Shown here: in pieces, positions 56,201-64,000 of the stretch
How positions within the stretch are numbered: position 1 is the first letter of the stretch
How the letters are laid out: each line of letters opens with the position of its first letter
DNA from: Amycolatopsis sp. 195334CR
GTDB lineage: Bacteria; Actinomycetota; Actinomycetes; Mycobacteriales; Pseudonocardiaceae
NCBI RefSeq assembly: GCF_017309385.1
Contig: NZ_JAFJMJ010000001.1
Location: 4,278,001 to 4,342,000, forward strand
DNA length: 64,000 nt
Reading direction: 5' to 3'
Position numbers and translations under genes: made by a program
Notes under the pieces: model-generated
Seen by the model: only the letters and a program-made list of their open reading frames with translations
Told to the model about the DNA's origin: nothing
Databases searched by the model: none

Positions 56201-59200
56201 CCGGTGCTGCGCAAGGACCGGGGCGAGGAAGCCGCCATCGTGACCGCGCTGGCGCAGCTGCACGTCAACGGCACGCGCGTCGACTGGACCAGGTTCTTTG
56301 ACGGGACCGGCGCGCGGCGGGTGGAGCTGCCGACCTACGCCTTCGAGCACCAGCGCTTCTGGCCGTCGCGGGCGCTTGGTGGGCCGGGTGACGTGCGCGG
56401 CGCCGGGCTCGGTTCGGTGGACCACCCGCTGCTCGGCGCCGCCGTCGAGCTCGCCGAGGGCGACGTGGTGTTCACCAGCAGGCTTTCCCTGTGGTCGCAC
56501 CCGTGGCTCGAGGACCACACGATCTTGGGCCGCGTCCTGCTGCCCGGCACGGCGTTCGTCGAGCTGGCGCTGCGGGCCGGAGACGAGTTCGGCTGTGACC
56601 GGGTCGACGAGCTGACGTTGGCCGCTCCGCTGGTACTTCCCGAACAGGGTGCGCTCCAACTGCGGCTGCGCGTCGGGGCCGCCGACGAGCACGGCCGTCG
56701 CACGCTGGCCGTGCACAGCAGGCCGGAGGACGCCGTCGACCTGCCGTGGACCCCGCACGCCACCGGTGTGTTGACCACCGGCGAACAGCGCGCCGCATTC
56801 GACGCCACGACCTGGCCGCCGCCCGGCGCCGAGCCGGTCGACATCGACGGCTGCTACCAGCAGTTCGCCGAGAACGGCTTCGACTACGGCCCGGTGTTCC
56901 AGGGCCTCCAGGCGGTCTGGCGGCACGGCGAGCACACCTACGCCGAGGTCGCGCTCCCCGAGGAAGCCGACCGCGACGGGTTCGGGCTGCACCCGGCCCT
57001 GCTCGACGCCACCCTGCACGCGGCCGGGTTCGGCCCGCTGAGCCAGGGCGGGTTGCCGTTCTCCTGGGAGGGCGTGTCGCTGCACGCCACCGGCGCCACC
57101 GCGATCCGTGTGCGCCTGACCCCGGCCGGGAGCGACGCGGTGGCCATCGCGGTGGCCGACACCGAGGGCGAACCGGTCGCCTCCATCGAATCCCTGCTGG
57201 TCAGGGCCATCGAAACGGATCAGCTCGACCAGCACCGCGCCGAGCGCGACGCGTTGTTCGCGGTGGAGTGGACCCCGGTCACCGCCACCGCGAGCGACCG
57301 GACCTCGATCACCGTCGACGGTTCGCTGTCGTCCATTGTGGACGTCCCGGAGCTGGTGCTGGTGCCGGTGGAGTCGCGCGGTGACGCGGTCGGCGGAACC
57401 CACACCGCGACGGCCGAGGCGCTCGCCCTGGTACAGGAATGGCTGGCCGACGAGCGGTTCGCCGACTCGCGCTTGATCTTCGTGCTCCGCGACCCCGCCG
57501 ACCTGGCGACGGCCGCCGTTGCCGGGCTGGTGCGTTCGGCGCAGTCCGAGCACCCCGGCCGGTTCGGTATCGTCGAAGGTGAGGCGTCGCCGGAAGCGCT
57601 CGGCGTGGACGAGCCGCGAGTCGCGGTCCGCGGCGGACAGGTGTTCGTGCCGCGGATCGGCCGGATCTCGCCACAGGAGTCGGTCACGTGGGACCCGGAC
57701 GAGCTGGTGTTGATCACCGGCGGTACCGGGGGTCTCGGCCGGGCGATCGCCCGTCACCTGGTCGACGCGCACGGCGTGCGGAACCTGCTGCTGGTCAGCC
57801 GTCGCGGTGAGGCGGACGTGTCCGATCTGGACGCCAACGTGCAGGTCGCGGCCTGTGACGTGGCGGATCGGGCGGCGTTGGCCGAACTGTTGGCACAGCA
57901 CGACGTGAAGGCTGTCGTCCACGCCGCCGGGGTGCTCGACGACGGCACGGTCGGCTCGCTCGACGCGGACCGGCTCGACACCGTGCTCCGGCCCAAGGTC
58001 GACGCGGCCTGGAACCTGCACGAACTGACCGGCGACCTTTCCGCGTTCGTGGTGTTCTCCTCGGCCGCCGGGGTGTTCGGCGCGGCCGGGCAGGCGAACT
58101 ACGCGGCGGCCAACGCCTTCCTGGACGCGCTCGCCGAACGCCGTCGGGCCGAAGGCCTGCCCGGGGTGTCGCTCGCCTGGGGCGCCTGGGCGGAGACGGG
58201 CATGCTGGCCGGCGCGGACGGCGACCGGCTCGCGCGGTCCGGCATGCCGCCGGTGGACCCGGAACTCGGCGTCGCCCTGTTCGACGCGGCACTGGCCTGC
58301 GAGTCCGCGGTGGTCCTGCCGGTGCGCCTCGACCTGCCGGTGCTGCGGGCGCAGGCGGAGGTTCCGCCGTTGCTGCGCGGCCTGATCCGGACGCGGTCCC
58401 GCCGGTCGGTGGCCGGTTCGCCGACGGCGGCTTCGCTGATCGAGCGCCTGTCCGGAATGAATACGACCGGTCGTACGGAAACCTTGCTGGAGCTGGTGCG
58501 GGGTGCGGTCGCGGCTGTGCTGGGCCACGCCGACAGCGCCGCGGTCGACCCGTCCCGGCCGTTCAAGGAGCTGGGCTTCGACTCGCTGACCGCGGTCGAA
58601 CTGCGCAACCGCCTCGGGTCGGTGACCGGGCTCCGCCTGCCCGCCACGCTGATCTTCGACTACCCGACCGCTGCCGTGCTCGCCGCCCACCTGGCCGACG
58701 AGTTGTTCGGCGGCAGTGAAAGCCACATTCACCGCACCAACGAGCGCAGTGAAAGCCACATTCACAGCACCGACCCGATCGTGATCGTCGGCATGAGCTG
58801 CCGCTTCCCCGGTGGGGTCGGGTCCCCGGAGGAACTGTGGCGCCTGGTGTCCGAGGGCACCGACGCGATCACCGAGTTCCCCACGGACCGCGGCTGGGAC
58901 CTGGATAACCTCTTCAACCCGGACCCGGACAACCCCGGCACCTCGTACACGCGTGAAGGCGGCTTCCTGCACGACGCGGCCGAGTTCGACCCGGCGTTCT
59001 TCGGGATGAGCCCGCGCGAGGCGCTGGCGACCGACTCGCAGCAGCGGTTGCTGCTCGAAAGCTCCTGGGAGGCACTGGAGCGCGCGGGCATCGACCCGAA
59101 CACGCTGCGCGGCAGCCAAACCGGTGTGTTCACCGGCGTGATGTACAACGACTACGTCTCCATTTTGGACAGTGGCGGCGACAACGAGGGCTACCAGGGC

Positions 59201-62200
59201 ACCGGGGCTTCTTCGAGTGTGGTCTCCGGCCGCGTCTCCTACACCTTCGGCTTCGAGGGCCCGGCGGTCACCATCGACACGGCGTGTTCGTCGTCGCTGG
59301 TGGCGATGCACTGGGCGATGCAGGCGCTGCGCAACGGTGAGTGCTCGCTGGCGCTGGCCGGTGGTGTCACGGTGATGTCCACGCCGAGCGCGTTCATCGG
59401 GTTCTCGCGGCAGCGCGGTCTCGCGGTCGACGGCCGGTGCAAGGCGTTCTCGGATGACGCCGATGGTGTCGGCTGGTCGGAGGGTGTCGGTCTGGTGGTG
59501 CTGGAGCGGCTTTCGGACGCTCGGCGCAATGGGCACCAGGTGCTGGCGGTGGTTCGTGGCAGTGCGGTGAACCAGGATGGTGCATCGAATGGGCTGACGG
59601 CGCCGAACGGGCCGTCGCAGCAGCGGGTGATCCGGCAGGCGCTGGCCAGCGCGGGTCTGGGAACATCCGATGTGGACGCGGTCGAGGCACACGGGACCGG
59701 GACGACGCTGGGTGACCCGATCGAGGCGCAGGCGCTGCTCGCCACGTACGGGCAGGACCGCGAGCGGCCGCTGCTGGTCGGCTCGATCAAGTCGAACATG
59801 GGGCACACGCAGGCCGCCGCCGGTGTCGCGGGTGTGATCAAGATGGTGCTGGCGATGCAGCACGGCGTGTTGCCGCCGACCCTGCACGCGGGCACGCCTT
59901 CGTCCCATGTGGACTGGGAAGCCGGTTCGGTCGAGCTGCTGACCGGGGCCACCGACTGGCCGCGGAGCGAGCGCGCCCGTCGGGCGGCGGTGTCGTCGTT
60001 CGGTTTCAGCGGGACCAACGCGCACGTGATCCTGGAGCAGGCGCCGCCGGTGGTGGTGCCGGAGCGCCAGAACGGGCCCGCGCTGGTGCCGTGGCTGCTG
60101 TCCGCGCGCACGGAAGCTGCGTTGGACGCGCAGATCGAGCGCGTCCGGGCGGTCGACGAGTCGCCGTTGGACGTCGGGTACTCGCTGCTGGGACGAGCCG
60201 TCTTCGAGCAGCGTGCGGTGCTGCTCGATGGGGCCGAGGTGGCACGGGGATCGGCGGTCGAGCGTCCACTGAGGATCGTTTTCGCGGGCCAGGGTTCGCA
60301 GCGGGTCGGGATGGGCCGTGAGTTGTATGAGCGGTTCCCGGTGTTCGCCCGCGCGCTGGATGAAGTCTTCGCGCACCTTGATGTTCGTGAGGTGATGTGG
60401 GGTGAAGATCAGGAGGCGCTGAACCAGACGGGGCACGCGCAGCCTGCGTTGTTCGCGCTGGAAGTGGCGTTGTATCGGCTGGTGGAGTCGTGGGGTGTGC
60501 GGCCGGAGTCGTTGGCTGGGCATTCGATTGGTGAGGTCGCGGCGGCGCACGTGGCTGGGGTGCTCAGCCTGGAAGACGCGTGCACGTTGATCGGTGCGCG
60601 GGCGCGGTTGATGCAGGCATTGCCGACCGGCGGAGCCATGGTGGCGATCAAGGCCACGGAGGCCGAGGTCCCGCTCACCGAAGGGGTCTCGATCGCCGCG
60701 GTGAACGGGCCTAACTCCGTGGTCATCGCGGGTGAGGAAGCGGCGGTGCTGGAGATCGCCGCGGGCTTTGAGAAAACCAGCAGGCTGAAGGTCTCGCACG
60801 CATTCCATTCGCCGTTGATGGATCCGATGCTGGACGAGTTCCGTGCGGCGATTGAGGGATTGACCTTCAACGAGCCGAGCATTCCGATGCCGGGTGAAGT
60901 GACCTCGCCCGAGTACTGGGTGCGGCATGTGCGCGAGACCGTCCGGTTCGTGGACCACCTGGATGCCGACCACGCGTATCTGGAGTTGGGACCGGACGGC
61001 ACGTTGTCGGCGATGGCCGCCGAGGTGGCCGAGACGGCCATTCCGGTGCTGCGCAAGGACCGTGGCGAGGAAGCCGCCTTCCTCATCGCGCTGGCCCGGC
61101 TGCACGTCAACGGCACGCGCGTCGACTGGGACCGGTTCTTCGCGGGGACCGGAGCGCGCAACGTCGACCTGCCGACCTACGCGTTCCAGCGCGAACGGTT
61201 CTGGCCGAAGGTGGTCATCAAGCCGGGTGACGCGACCGGGCTCGGCCTGGTCTCCGTGGCGCACCCGCTGCTCGGCGCCTCGGTCCAACTCGCCGACGAC
61301 GACGGCGCGTTGTTCACCAGCCGCCTGTCGCTGAAGTCGCACCCGTGGCTGGCCGATCACGTGGTGATGGGCCGGACCCTGTTGCCGGGCACGGCGTTCG
61401 TCGAACTCGCCGTGCGGGCCGGGGACGAGCTGGGCTGCGACCGCGTCGAAGAACTGACCCTGGCCGCGCCCCTGGTCCTGCCCGACGACGGGGCCGTGCA
61501 GGTGCAGCTCCGCGTCGGCGTGCCGGACGAGCACGACCGCTGCACCCTCAGCATCCACAGCCGCCCCGAGGACGCCGTCGACCTGCCGTGGACGCAGCAC
61601 GCGAGCGGCGTGCTGGCGGTGGGCGAGTACACCGCCCGGTTCGACGCGACCGCCTGGCCGCCCGCCGACGCGGAAGCGCTCGACGTGGCCGGTTGCTACG
61701 ACAGGTTCGCCGAGGCCGGATTCGAATACGGCCCGGTGTTCCAGGGCCTCGAAGCGGTGTGGCAGCGCGGTGACGAGCTGTTCGCCGAGGTGGCACTGCC
61801 CGAGGACGTGGAGCCCGCCGCCTTCGGCCTGCACCCCGCGCTGCTGGACTCGACGCTGCACGCCTCCCTGCTCGCGGCCTCCGGCGACGGCGGCGCCGGG
61901 TTGCCCTTCTCCTGGGAGGGCGTCTCGCTGCACGCGAGCGGCGCGTCGAAACTGCGCGTGTGGCTCAGGCGGGACGGCGAGGCCGTCTCGATCGCGGCGG
62001 CCGACACCGCCGGGCAGCCGGTCGCGTCGATCGAATCGCTGATCGTGCGCGCCGTGTCCACCGACCAGCTCGCCGAGCGGAGCCTCGAACGCGACTCGCT
62101 GTTCAAGCTGACCTGGACCCCCGTGTCCGCGTCCGGCGAGACTCCGTCCACAGTGGAATTGACCGGCGAACTCGCCGACCTGGCCGAGGTGCCCGAGGTC

Positions 62201-64000
62201 GTGCTGGTGCCGGTCACCGGCGACGACGCGCGTGCGGTCACCGGCCGGGTGCTCGGGCTGCTCCAGGAGTGGCTCGCTGGCGAACGGTTCGCCGACGCAC
62301 GGCTGATCTTCATCACCCGTGGTGCGGTCGCCGCCGTCGACGGGGACGTGCCGGACGTGGCCACGGCCGCGGTGTGGGGCCTGGTCCGCGTGGCCCAGTC
62401 GGAGAACCCCGGTCGCTTCGGCCTGATCGACCTGGACGTCAACGACACCGTTTCGGCGGCCACCCAGGCGCTCGGTTCCGACGAACCGCAGGTCGCGGTA
62501 CGTGCCGGTGCGGTGCTGGCCCCGCGGGTGGCCCGCGTTCCCGCGCCCGAGGAGCGCTTCGCGTGGAACCCCGACGGCCTGGTGATGATCACCGGTGGCA
62601 CCGGCGGCCTGGGCGGCGTGCTCGCCCGGCACCTGGTGTCCGAGCACGGCGTGCGGAACCTGCTGCTGGTCAGCCGCCGCGGGCACGACGCCGAGGGCGC
62701 CGACGACCTGGTCGAGGACCTCGCCGAACGCGGCGCCGAAGTCCGGCTGGTCGCCTGCGACGTGGCCGACCGGGACGCGCTCGCCGCGGTCTTCGACGAG
62801 CACCCGGTCGACTCGGTCATCCACACCGCCGGGGTGCTGGACGACGGGGTGATCGGCTCGCTGTCCGCCGAGCGCATGGACTTCGTGTTCCGGCCCAAGG
62901 TGGACGCGGCGCTCAATCTGCACGAGCTGACCCGTGACCGCGAGCTGAGCGCGTTCGTGCTGTTCTCCTCGGTCGCCGGGATCTTCGGCAACGCCGGGCA
63001 GGGCAACTACGCGGCGGCCAACACCTTCCTGGACGCGCTGGCCGAGCGGCGGCGGGCCGAGGGCCTGCCCGCGGTCTCGCTGCCGTGGGGTGCCTGGGCG
63101 GGCACCGGCATGCTGGTCGCGTCGGACGCGGAACGCATGGCGCGTACGGGAATGCCACCGCTGACCGTCGAGGACGGGGTGGCGCTCTTCGACGCCGCAC
63201 TGTCCACAGGGGACCCGGTGGTCGTGCCGCTGCGGCTGGACCTGGCCACGCTGCGGTCGCTCGGCCGGATCCCGTCGGTGCTGCGCGGGCTCATCCGCAC
63301 GCGTTCGCGCCGGTCGGCCTCCGGTTCGCAGACGGCCGACTCGCTGATCCAGCGCCTGTCCGGAATGAATACGACCGGTCGTACGGAAACCCTGGTGGAG
63401 CTCGTCCGGGCCGAGGTCGCGGCGGTGCTCGGGCACGCCGGGGCCGAGGCGGTCGACCGCGAGCAGACCTTCCAGTCCCTCGGGTTCGACTCGCTGACCG
63501 CGGTCGAACTGCGCAACCGCCTCGGTGGCGCGACCGGCCTGCGCCTCCCGTCGACCATGGTCTACGACTACCCGACCCCGGTGGTGCTGGCCGAGTACCT
63601 CCGCGACGAGCTGTTCGACGCCGAGGTCGTCGTCCCGGAGCAGGTCACCCGGGCGGTCACCGACGACCCGATCGTCATCGTCGGCATGGCCTGCCGCTTC
63701 CCCGGCGGGGTCACCACGCCGGAGGAGCTGTGGCAGCTGGTGCTCGACGGCACCGACGCGATCACCGAATTCCCCTCGAACCGCGGCTGGGACCTGGACG
63801 CGCTGTACCACCCGGACCCCGACCACCCCGGCACCGCGTACACGCGTTCCGGCGGGTTCCTGCACAACGCGGGTGAGTTCGACCCCGAGTTCTTCGGGAT
63901 GAGCCCGCGCGAGGCGATGGCGACCGACTCGCAGCAGCGCCTGCTGCTGGAGACGTCGTGGGAGGCGATCGAGCGGGCGGGCATCGACCCGGTTTCGCTC
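44204..64000 (+). CDS. Type I modular PKS, modules 9-12 and start of 13 (PKS3, 3' end outside window)
   Basis: The frame is open from ATG 44204 to the window end (6599 codons). AAAGGA lies 7 nt before the ATG, and the start is 17 nt after the PKS2 stop. Residues 1-33 form a docking coiled coil ([20 protein letters not shown] then LRKQNQQL) that should receive the chain from the C terminus of PKS2. Modules 9-12 are all KS-AT(malonyl)-DH-KR(B-type)-ACP, which predicts four conjugated double bonds. KS13 begins at 63662. All active-site residues I located (for example Ser613, His899, Tyr1426 and Ser1591 in module 9, and Ser6430 in ACP12) fall in this frame, so the gene looks intact. No thioesterase or enoyl reductase appears before the window edge; chain release is unknown. 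Confidence 0.95.
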   Translation, partial: MTDSNQYVEALRSSLKEIERLRKQNQQLVTSAVEPIAIVGIGCRYPGGVTSPEELWDLVAEGRDAIGGFPLDRGWDVEALRSATFEGGFLSDVADFDAGFFGISPREAVAMDPQQRLVLETAWESLERAGIDPLSLRGSQTGVFLGTTGQDYGSLTAKSGEGDAFTTTASVASVISGRVSYTSGLEGPAVTVDTACSSSLVSLHLAVQALRQGECDLALAGGVMVMSTPTGFAAFTQQGGLAGDGRCKSFAEAADGTGWSEGVGVLALERVSDAQRKGHKILAVVRGSAVNQDGASNGLTAPNGPSQQRVIRAALANAGLKTSDVDVVEAHGTGTVLGDPIEAQAVLATYGQDRETPLLLGSIKSNLGHPQAAGGVAGIIKMVMALQHAVLPKSLHIDAPSSNVEWDAGSVELLTERRDWPETGHPRRAGVSSFGVSGTNAHVILEQAPAAEVVAEPAEIEPSVVPWLVAGRTAEALEAQLDRLRTVSGSPLDIGLSLATTRSAFEHRAVLVDGFTEIDRGVATDRLTAFLFSGQGSQRIGMGRELYARFPVFASALDEVFAHLDVRDVMWGDDQEALNQTGNAQPALFAIEVALFRLVESWGIKPDYLAGHSIGEIAAAHVAGVFSLEDACTLVSARARLMQALPTGGAMVAIKAAEDEITLTEGVSIAAVNGPSSVVIAGEEAAVLEIASGFEKTSRLKVSHAFHSPLMDPMLDDFRAAIAGLTFAEPRLQLVTSGDVTTVDYWVNHVRDTVRFADTVRRLADQDVTAFLELGPDGVLSAMTQESVEAVAVPLLRKDRPEESAAVAALAKLHVNGVTVDWAPWFAGTGARKIDLPTYAFQRQRYWASAARTSGDVRAAGLGAVEHPVLGATVDLAAGEGLLFTSRLSLRTHPWLADHNVQGRVLLPGTAFVELALRAGEDLGLDRIDELTLAAPLVIPEEGALQLQLHLGAPDEGGRRSIAVYSRADELPWTTHATGFLAEGAQLPAFDFTAWPPADAEPLDLTGHYERFAELGFHHGPTFQGLKAAWKQGEDVLFAEVALPESAEQDAGRFVLHPALLDASLHAAGFADLGEVSRGGLPFSWEGVSLHATGATALRVRLSRGAGESVAIEVADTAGGPVASVEGLLARSATAIEAPVTSSLFRLDWVPVRAGAEPEFAEHTDLASIVDVPPVVVYPVEAARDDVVASVHEVTARVLGVLQEWLRDERFAESRLVFATGADLVASAVWGLVRSAQSENPGRFGLVELEPGASVAQALATEEAQVAVRDGKVLAPRVARAEAGERATWDPDGLVLITGGTGGLGGVIARHLVNEHGVRNLLLVSRRGEADVSDIDADVRVVACDVADRDALAALLAEHDVKAVVHTAGVLDDGVIGSLDAERLDSVLRPKVDAAWNLHELTGDLDAFVLYSSAAGTFGTPGQGNYAAANAFLDALAAHRRASGLPAVSLAWGAWDPSIGLTGGLSDAELKKITGSGMPPLSIEQGVELFDRALAGPDAAVLPVRLDLPVLRAQAEIPPLLRGLIRARARRATAGSETAVSLVQRLSGLDEAARSEALVDLVRGQVAAVLGHLGAESVDPAQAFQNLGFDSLTAVELRNRLGTATGLRLPSTLIFDYPNTAALATYLADELFEGRESHLHSTVARRESHIHGDDPIVIVGMGCHYPGGVDSPEDLWELVLGGTDAISEFPADRGWDLDTLYNSDPDHFGTSYTRNGGFLRGAGEFDPEFFEMSPREAMATDAQQRLLLTTAWEAIERAGIDPATLKGSQTGVFAGVMSSDYSTLIDDEAFEGYQGTGTAGSVLSGRVAYSLGLEGPAVTVDTACSSSLVALHLAAQALRAGECTLALAGGVTVMATPGSFIAFSRQRGLAQDGRCKSFADAADGVGWSEGVGLLVLERLSDARRNGHTVLATVRGSAINQDGASNGLTAPNGPSQQRVIRQALASAGLSTSDVDAVEAHGTGTTLGDPIEAQALLATYGRDRETPLMLGSIKSNIGHTQAAAGVAGVIKMVMAMRHGKLPQTLHVDAPSSHVDWETGSVDLLTSPAEWPESGRPRRAAVSSFGVSGTNAHVVLEQVNAVAPRVIEPVVEPRVVPLLVSAKTAAALDGQIERVRAVDAPALDVGFSLTGRTTFDHRAVLVDGAEVARGSAVERPLRIVFAGQGSQRIGMGRELYDRFPVFARALDEVFEHLDVREVMWGEDQEALNQTGNAQPALFAFEVALFRLVESLGIRPQSLAGHSIGEIAAAHVAGVLSLEDACTLISARARLMQALPTGGAMVAIKAAESEIPLVEGVSIAAVNGPSSVVIAGDETAVLEIASGFEKTSRLKVSHAFHSPLMDPMLDEFAAAIEGLTFHEPSIPMSGDVTSPDYWVRHVRETVRFVDHLDADHAYLELGPDSTLSAMAAEVAEVAVPALRKDRGEEAAFVTALAHLHVNGTRVDWAKFFDGTGAQRIDLPTYAFQNQWYWPPVVVRPGDATGLGLVSVEHPLLGAAVELADGESVFTSRLSLRTHPWLADHTVLGRVLLPGTAYVELALRAGDEVGCDRIDELTLAAPLVLPELGSVQLQVRVGEADGTGRRTVAVHSRTDVDAPWAQHATGVLGSGERRADFDATAWPPAGAEAVDVTGAYDRFAADGFDYGPTFQGLRGVWRAGDELFAEVSLPDGAENANFGLHPALLDAGLHAVGFADFGVISRGGLPFAWEGVSLHATGATTIRVRITATGEDAVSIAVADTAGAPVASIESLVVRTVSVEEPDADRDSLFRVDWVPVTSSTVDDYQLYHVESTGEVVAAAHAATAEVLTAMQQWLAEERTGRLVFVTRSTDLAASAVHGLVRSAQSEHPGRFGLVDTDGDPAPGLGVDEPQVIVRDGVAKAARLTRVTTRERATWNPDGLVLITGGTGGLGLAVARHLVDEHGVRNLLLVSRRGEADVSDIDANVQVAACDVADRDALAALLAEHDVSAVIHTAGVLDDGVLESLDADRLDTVLRPKIDAAWNLHELTGDLDAFVLFSSGAGVFGTPGQGNYAAANAFLDALAEHRRAEGLPAVSLAWGAWAESGMLAGTDVERLGRGGMPPLSDEEGLRLFDLALGSGEAAVLPMRLDLPVLRAQGEIRPLLRGLIRTRSRRSVAGSQTAASLVERLSAMNTTGRTETLLDLVRGQVAMVLGHAGPESVDAEQAFQGMGFDSLTAVELRNRLTSATGLRLPSTLIFDYPTTAALAGYLHDELFDAAAAIPRQVTRAVTDDPIVIVGMGCRFPGGVATPDELWNLVLDGTDAITGFPADRGWDLDRLFNPDPDHPGTSYTREGGFLHDAAQFDPAFFGMSPREALATDAQQRLLLETSWEAIERAGIDPATLKGSETGVFAGVMYNDYSSIIDGDGFEGYQGTGASPSVVSGRLSYTFGFEGPAVTVDTACSSSLVAMHLAAQALRGGECSLALAGGVTVMATPGTLVELSRQRGLSADGRCKAFSDSADGAGFSEGVGVLVLERLSDARRNGHPILAVVRGSAVNQDGASNGLTAPNGPSQQRVIRQALATAGLSTTDIDAVEAHGTGTTLGDPIEAQALLATYGQDRERPLLLGSIKSNFGHTQAAAGVAGVIKMVMAMRHGVLPPTLHVDAPSSHVDWEAGSVELLTSPVEWPEAGRVRRAGVSSFGISGTNAHVILEQPPQLVRELAEPTVEPAVVPLPVSAKTAAALDAQVERVRALEASVDVGFSLVSTRSTFEHRAVLVDGAEVARGSAVERPLRIVFAGQGSQRIGMGRELYDRYPVFAQALDEVFAHLDVREVMWGEDQEALNQTGNAQPALFALEVALFRLVESWGVRPESLAGHSIGEVAAAHVAGVLSLEDACTLISARARLMQALPTGGAMVAVKATEAEIPLVEGVSIAAVNGPSSVVIAGDEAAVLEIAAGFEKTSRLKVSHAFHSPLMDPMLDEFRAAIEGLTFHEPGIPMPGEVTSPEYWVRHVRETVRFVDNLDAGHTYLELGPDGTLSAMAAEVAETAIPVLRKDRGEEAAIVTALAQLHVNGTRVDWTRFFDGTGARRVELPTYAFEHQRFWPSRALGGPGDVRGAGLGSVDHPLLGAAVELAEGDVVFTSRLSLWSHPWLEDHTILGRVLLPGTAFVELALRAGDEFGCDRVDELTLAAPLVLPEQGALQLRLRVGAADEHGRRTLAVHSRPEDAVDLPWTPHATGVLTTGEQRAAFDATTWPPPGAEPVDIDGCYQQFAENGFDYGPVFQGLQAVWRHGEHTYAEVALPEEADRDGFGLHPALLDATLHAAGFGPLSQGGLPFSWEGVSLHATGATAIRVRLTPAGSDAVAIAVADTEGEPVASIESLLVRAIETDQLDQHRAERDALFAVEWTPVTATASDRTSITVDGSLSSIVDVPELVLVPVESRGDAVGGTHTATAEALALVQEWLADERFADSRLIFVLRDPADLATAAVAGLVRSAQSEHPGRFGIVEGEASPEALGVDEPRVAVRGGQVFVPRIGRISPQESVTWDPDELVLITGGTGGLGRAIARHLVDAHGVRNLLLVSRRGEADVSDLDANVQVAACDVADRAALAELLAQHDVKAVVHAAGVLDDGTVGSLDADRLDTVLRPKVDAAWNLHELTGDLSAFVVFSSAAGVFGAAGQANYAAANAFLDALAERRRAEGLPGVSLAWGAWAETGMLAGADGDRLARSGMPPVDPELGVALFDAALACESAVVLPVRLDLPVLRAQAEVPPLLRGLIRTRSRRSVAGSPTAASLIERLSGMNTTGRTETLLELVRGAVAAVLGHADSAAVDPSRPFKELGFDSLTAVELRNRLGSVTGLRLPATLIFDYPTAAVLAAHLADELFGGSESHIHRTNERSESHIHSTDPIVIVGMSCRFPGGVGSPEELWRLVSEGTDAITEFPTDRGWDLDNLFNPDPDNPGTSYTREGGFLHDAAEFDPAFFGMSPREALATDSQQRLLLESSWEALERAGIDPNTLRGSQTGVFTGVMYNDYVSILDSGGDNEGYQGTGASSSVVSGRVSYTFGFEGPAVTIDTACSSSLVAMHWAMQALRNGECSLALAGGVTVMSTPSAFIGFSRQRGLAVDGRCKAFSDDADGVGWSEGVGLVVLERLSDARRNGHQVLAVVRGSAVNQDGASNGLTAPNGPSQQRVIRQALASAGLGTSDVDAVEAHGTGTTLGDPIEAQALLATYGQDRERPLLVGSIKSNMGHTQAAAGVAGVIKMVLAMQHGVLPPTLHAGTPSSHVDWEAGSVELLTGATDWPRSERARRAAVSSFGFSGTNAHVILEQAPPVVVPERQNGPALVPWLLSARTEAALDAQIERVRAVDESPLDVGYSLLGRAVFEQRAVLLDGAEVARGSAVERPLRIVFAGQGSQRVGMGRELYERFPVFARALDEVFAHLDVREVMWGEDQEALNQTGHAQPALFALEVALYRLVESWGVRPESLAGHSIGEVAAAHVAGVLSLEDACTLIGARARLMQALPTGGAMVAIKATEAEVPLTEGVSIAAVNGPNSVVIAGEEAAVLEIAAGFEKTSRLKVSHAFHSPLMDPMLDEFRAAIEGLTFNEPSIPMPGEVTSPEYWVRHVRETVRFVDHLDADHAYLELGPDGTLSAMAAEVAETAIPVLRKDRGEEAAFLIALARLHVNGTRVDWDRFFAGTGARNVDLPTYAFQRERFWPKVVIKPGDATGLGLVSVAHPLLGASVQLADDDGALFTSRLSLKSHPWLADHVVMGRTLLPGTAFVELAVRAGDELGCDRVEELTLAAPLVLPDDGAVQVQLRVGVPDEHDRCTLSIHSRPEDAVDLPWTQHASGVLAVGEYTARFDATAWPPADAEALDVAGCYDRFAEAGFEYGPVFQGLEAVWQRGDELFAEVALPEDVEPAAFGLHPALLDSTLHASLLAASGDGGAGLPFSWEGVSLHASGASKLRVWLRRDGEAVSIAAADTAGQPVASIESLIVRAVSTDQLAERSLERDSLFKLTWTPVSASGETPSTVELTGELADLAEVPEVVLVPVTGDDARAVTGRVLGLLQEWLAGERFADARLIFITRGAVAAVDGDVPDVATAAVWGLVRVAQSENPGRFGLIDLDVNDTVSAATQALGSDEPQVAVRAGAVLAPRVARVPAPEERFAWNPDGLVMITGGTGGLGGVLARHLVSEHGVRNLLLVSRRGHDAEGADDLVEDLAERGAEVRLVACDVADRDALAAVFDEHPVDSVIHTAGVLDDGVIGSLSAERMDFVFRPKVDAALNLHELTRDRELSAFVLFSSVAGIFGNAGQGNYAAANTFLDALAERRRAEGLPAVSLPWGAWAGTGMLVASDAERMARTGMPPLTVEDGVALFDAALSTGDPVVVPLRLDLATLRSLGRIPSVLRGLIRTRSRRSASGSQTADSLIQRLSGMNTTGRTETLVELVRAEVAAVLGHAGAEAVDREQTFQSLGFDSLTAVELRNRLGGATGLRLPSTMVYDYPTPVVLAEYLRDELFDAEVVVPEQVTRAVTDDPIVIVGMACRFPGGVTTPEELWQLVLDGTDAITEFPSNRGWDLDALYHPDPDHPGTAYTRSGGFLHNAGEFDPEFFGMSPREAMATDSQQRLLLETSWEAIERAGIDPVSL
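44303..49095 (+). other. PKS module 9: KS-AT(malonyl)-DH-KR(B-type)-ACP
   Basis: KS9 (Cys196) is of the GISPREA class, as expected for a hydroxyacyl chain from module 8. AT9 has GHSIGE (Ser613) and [10 protein letters not shown]9 has His899 in [10 protein letters not shown] and [12 protein letters not shown]9 is B-type with YSSAAG and Tyr1426. ACP9 is at Ser1591. It starts the second tetraene. Confidence 0.92.
49107..49156 (+). repeat. Paired in-frame 17-mer repeat, linker M9/M10
   Basis: The copies at 49107-49123 (CTT variant, ESHLH) and 49140-49156 (consensus, ESHIH) are spaced 33 bp. Confidence 0.9.
49160..53870 (+). other. PKS module 10: KS-AT(malonyl)-DH-KR(B-type)-ACP
   Basis: KS10 is of the MSPREA class but reads FFEMSPREA and LLTTAWEA at positions conserved in its relatives. 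AT10 has GHSIGE (Ser2239) and HAFH. DH10 has His2516 in [12 protein letters not shown]10 is B-type with FSSGAG and Tyr3023. ACP10 is at Ser3184. It predicts a C=C. Confidence 0.92.
53632..53645. repeat. 14-bp palindrome TACGACCGGTCGTA, KR-ACP linker of module 10
   Basis: Same palindrome in [10 protein letters not shown] before ACP10. The linker to module 11 has no 17-mer repeat. Confidence 0.75.
53924..58705 (+). other. PKS module 11: KS-AT(malonyl)-DH-KR(B-type)-ACP
   Basis: KS11 is of the MSPREA class. AT11 has GHSIGE (Ser3827) and HAFH. Its DNA from about 55480 to 56110 has many T-ending codons, unlike its flanks. DH11 has His4105 in [12 protein letters not shown]11 is B-type with FSSAAG and Tyr4633 in [12 protein letters not shown]11 is at Ser4794. 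It predicts a C=C. Confidence 0.92.
58462..58475. repeat. 14-bp palindrome TACGACCGGTCGTA, KR-ACP linker of module 11
   Basis: Same palindrome, exactly 254 bp before the first 17-mer of the following linker. Confidence 0.75.
58716..58765 (+). repeat. Paired in-frame 17-mer repeat, linker M11/M12
   Basis: Consensus copies at 58716-58732 and 58749-58765, spaced 33 bp. The encoded [18 protein letters not shown] is identical to that of linker M4/M5, about 33 kb away in another gene. Confidence 0.9.
58772..63610 (+). other. PKS module 12: KS-AT(malonyl)-DH-KR(B-type)-ACP
   Basis: KS12 is of the MSPREA class. AT12 has GHSIGE (Ser5441) and HAFH. DH12 has His5719 in [12 protein letters not shown]12 is B-type with FSSVAG and Tyr6269. 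It has a longer Rossmann loop ([20 protein letters not shown]) than the short ADVSDIDA type of modules 2-5 and 9-11. ACP12 is at Ser6430. It predicts the fourth C=C of the second tetraene. Confidence 0.92.
63370..63383. repeat. 14-bp palindrome TACGACCGGTCGTA, KR-ACP linker of module 12
   Basis: Sixth copy, in [10 protein letters not shown] before ACP12. The ACP-KS linker that follows has no 17-mer. Confidence 0.75.
63662..64000 (+). other. PKS module 13, first 113 residues of KS (cut by window end)
   Basis: The KS starts [16 protein letters not shown] and contains [16 protein letters not shown], the MSPREA class, consistent with an enoyl chain arriving from module 12. The active-site cysteine lies beyond the window. 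Confidence 0.9.

Noticed and set aside
53588..63865. A 3425-codon open frame on the minus strand, and similar long ones at 3360-8420, 28497-35096 and 44183-50296
   Set aside because: These lie antisense to well-supported PKS domains. Their Arg/Gly/His/Pro-rich translations show no domain motifs. Long stop-free frames are expected opposite very GC-rich coding DNA.

Overview
The window is very GC-rich, with codons ending almost always in G or C. It carries one actinomycete type I modular polyketide synthase (PKS) locus. Gene style, and a 17-bp repeat (GTGAAAGCCACATTCAC and its complement) that I associate from memory with Amycolatopsis genomes, suggest Amycolatopsis or a close Pseudonocardiaceae relative. 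That assignment is inference.

Layout. (1) 1-393: C-terminal end of a LuxR-type regulator, read rightward. (2) 413-471: a perfect 27-bp hairpin between two convergent genes. (3) 3250-470, leftward: a two-gene operon of a short class II DAHP (or aminoDAHP) synthase and an FAD aromatic-hydroxylase-type monooxygenase. (4) 3251-3485: the divergent control region. (5) 3486-64000, rightward: three PKS genes nearly end to end. PKS1 is 2577 aa (loading module plus module 1), PKS2 is 10976 aa (modules 2-8), and PKS3 is cut by the window edge after at least 6599 aa (modules 9-12 and the start of module 13).

How they work together. The DAHP-type enzyme would feed the shikimate/aminoshikimate route and so supply an aromatic acid. 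The PKS1 loading module (acyl-CoA-ligase domain, dead KR, ACP) would adenylate that acid and load it. Acyltransferase (AT) motifs and reductive domains predict this order of extension: M1 malonyl, OH; M2 methylmalonyl, ene; M3 malonyl, ene; M4 malonyl, ene; M5 methylmalonyl, ene; M6 unusual AT, OH; M7 malonyl, OH; M8 unusual AT, OH; M9-M12 malonyl, ene. The growing chain would be starter-CHOH-CH2-CH=C(Me)-(CH=CH)2-CH=C(Me)-CHOH-CHR-CHOH-CH2-CHOH-CHR'-(CH=CH)4-, that is, two tetraenes separated by a triol. Neither an enoyl reductase nor a thioesterase is present in the window. The product could be an ansamycin-like macrolactam or an aromatic polyene; the window does not decide.

Most notable are structures at the DNA level. 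Seven of the ten ACP-to-KS linkers inside PKS2 and PKS3 carry two in-frame copies of the 17-mer, always 33 bp apart, and the same 17-mer builds the hairpin at 413-471. Six KR-to-ACP linkers carry an identical 14-bp palindrome. KS domains fall into two sequence classes that match exactly what the preceding module is predicted to deliver. Gene-conversion-like AT blocks, two ATs with a GSSQGE/VASH signature and a KR lacking its catalytic serine complete the picture.
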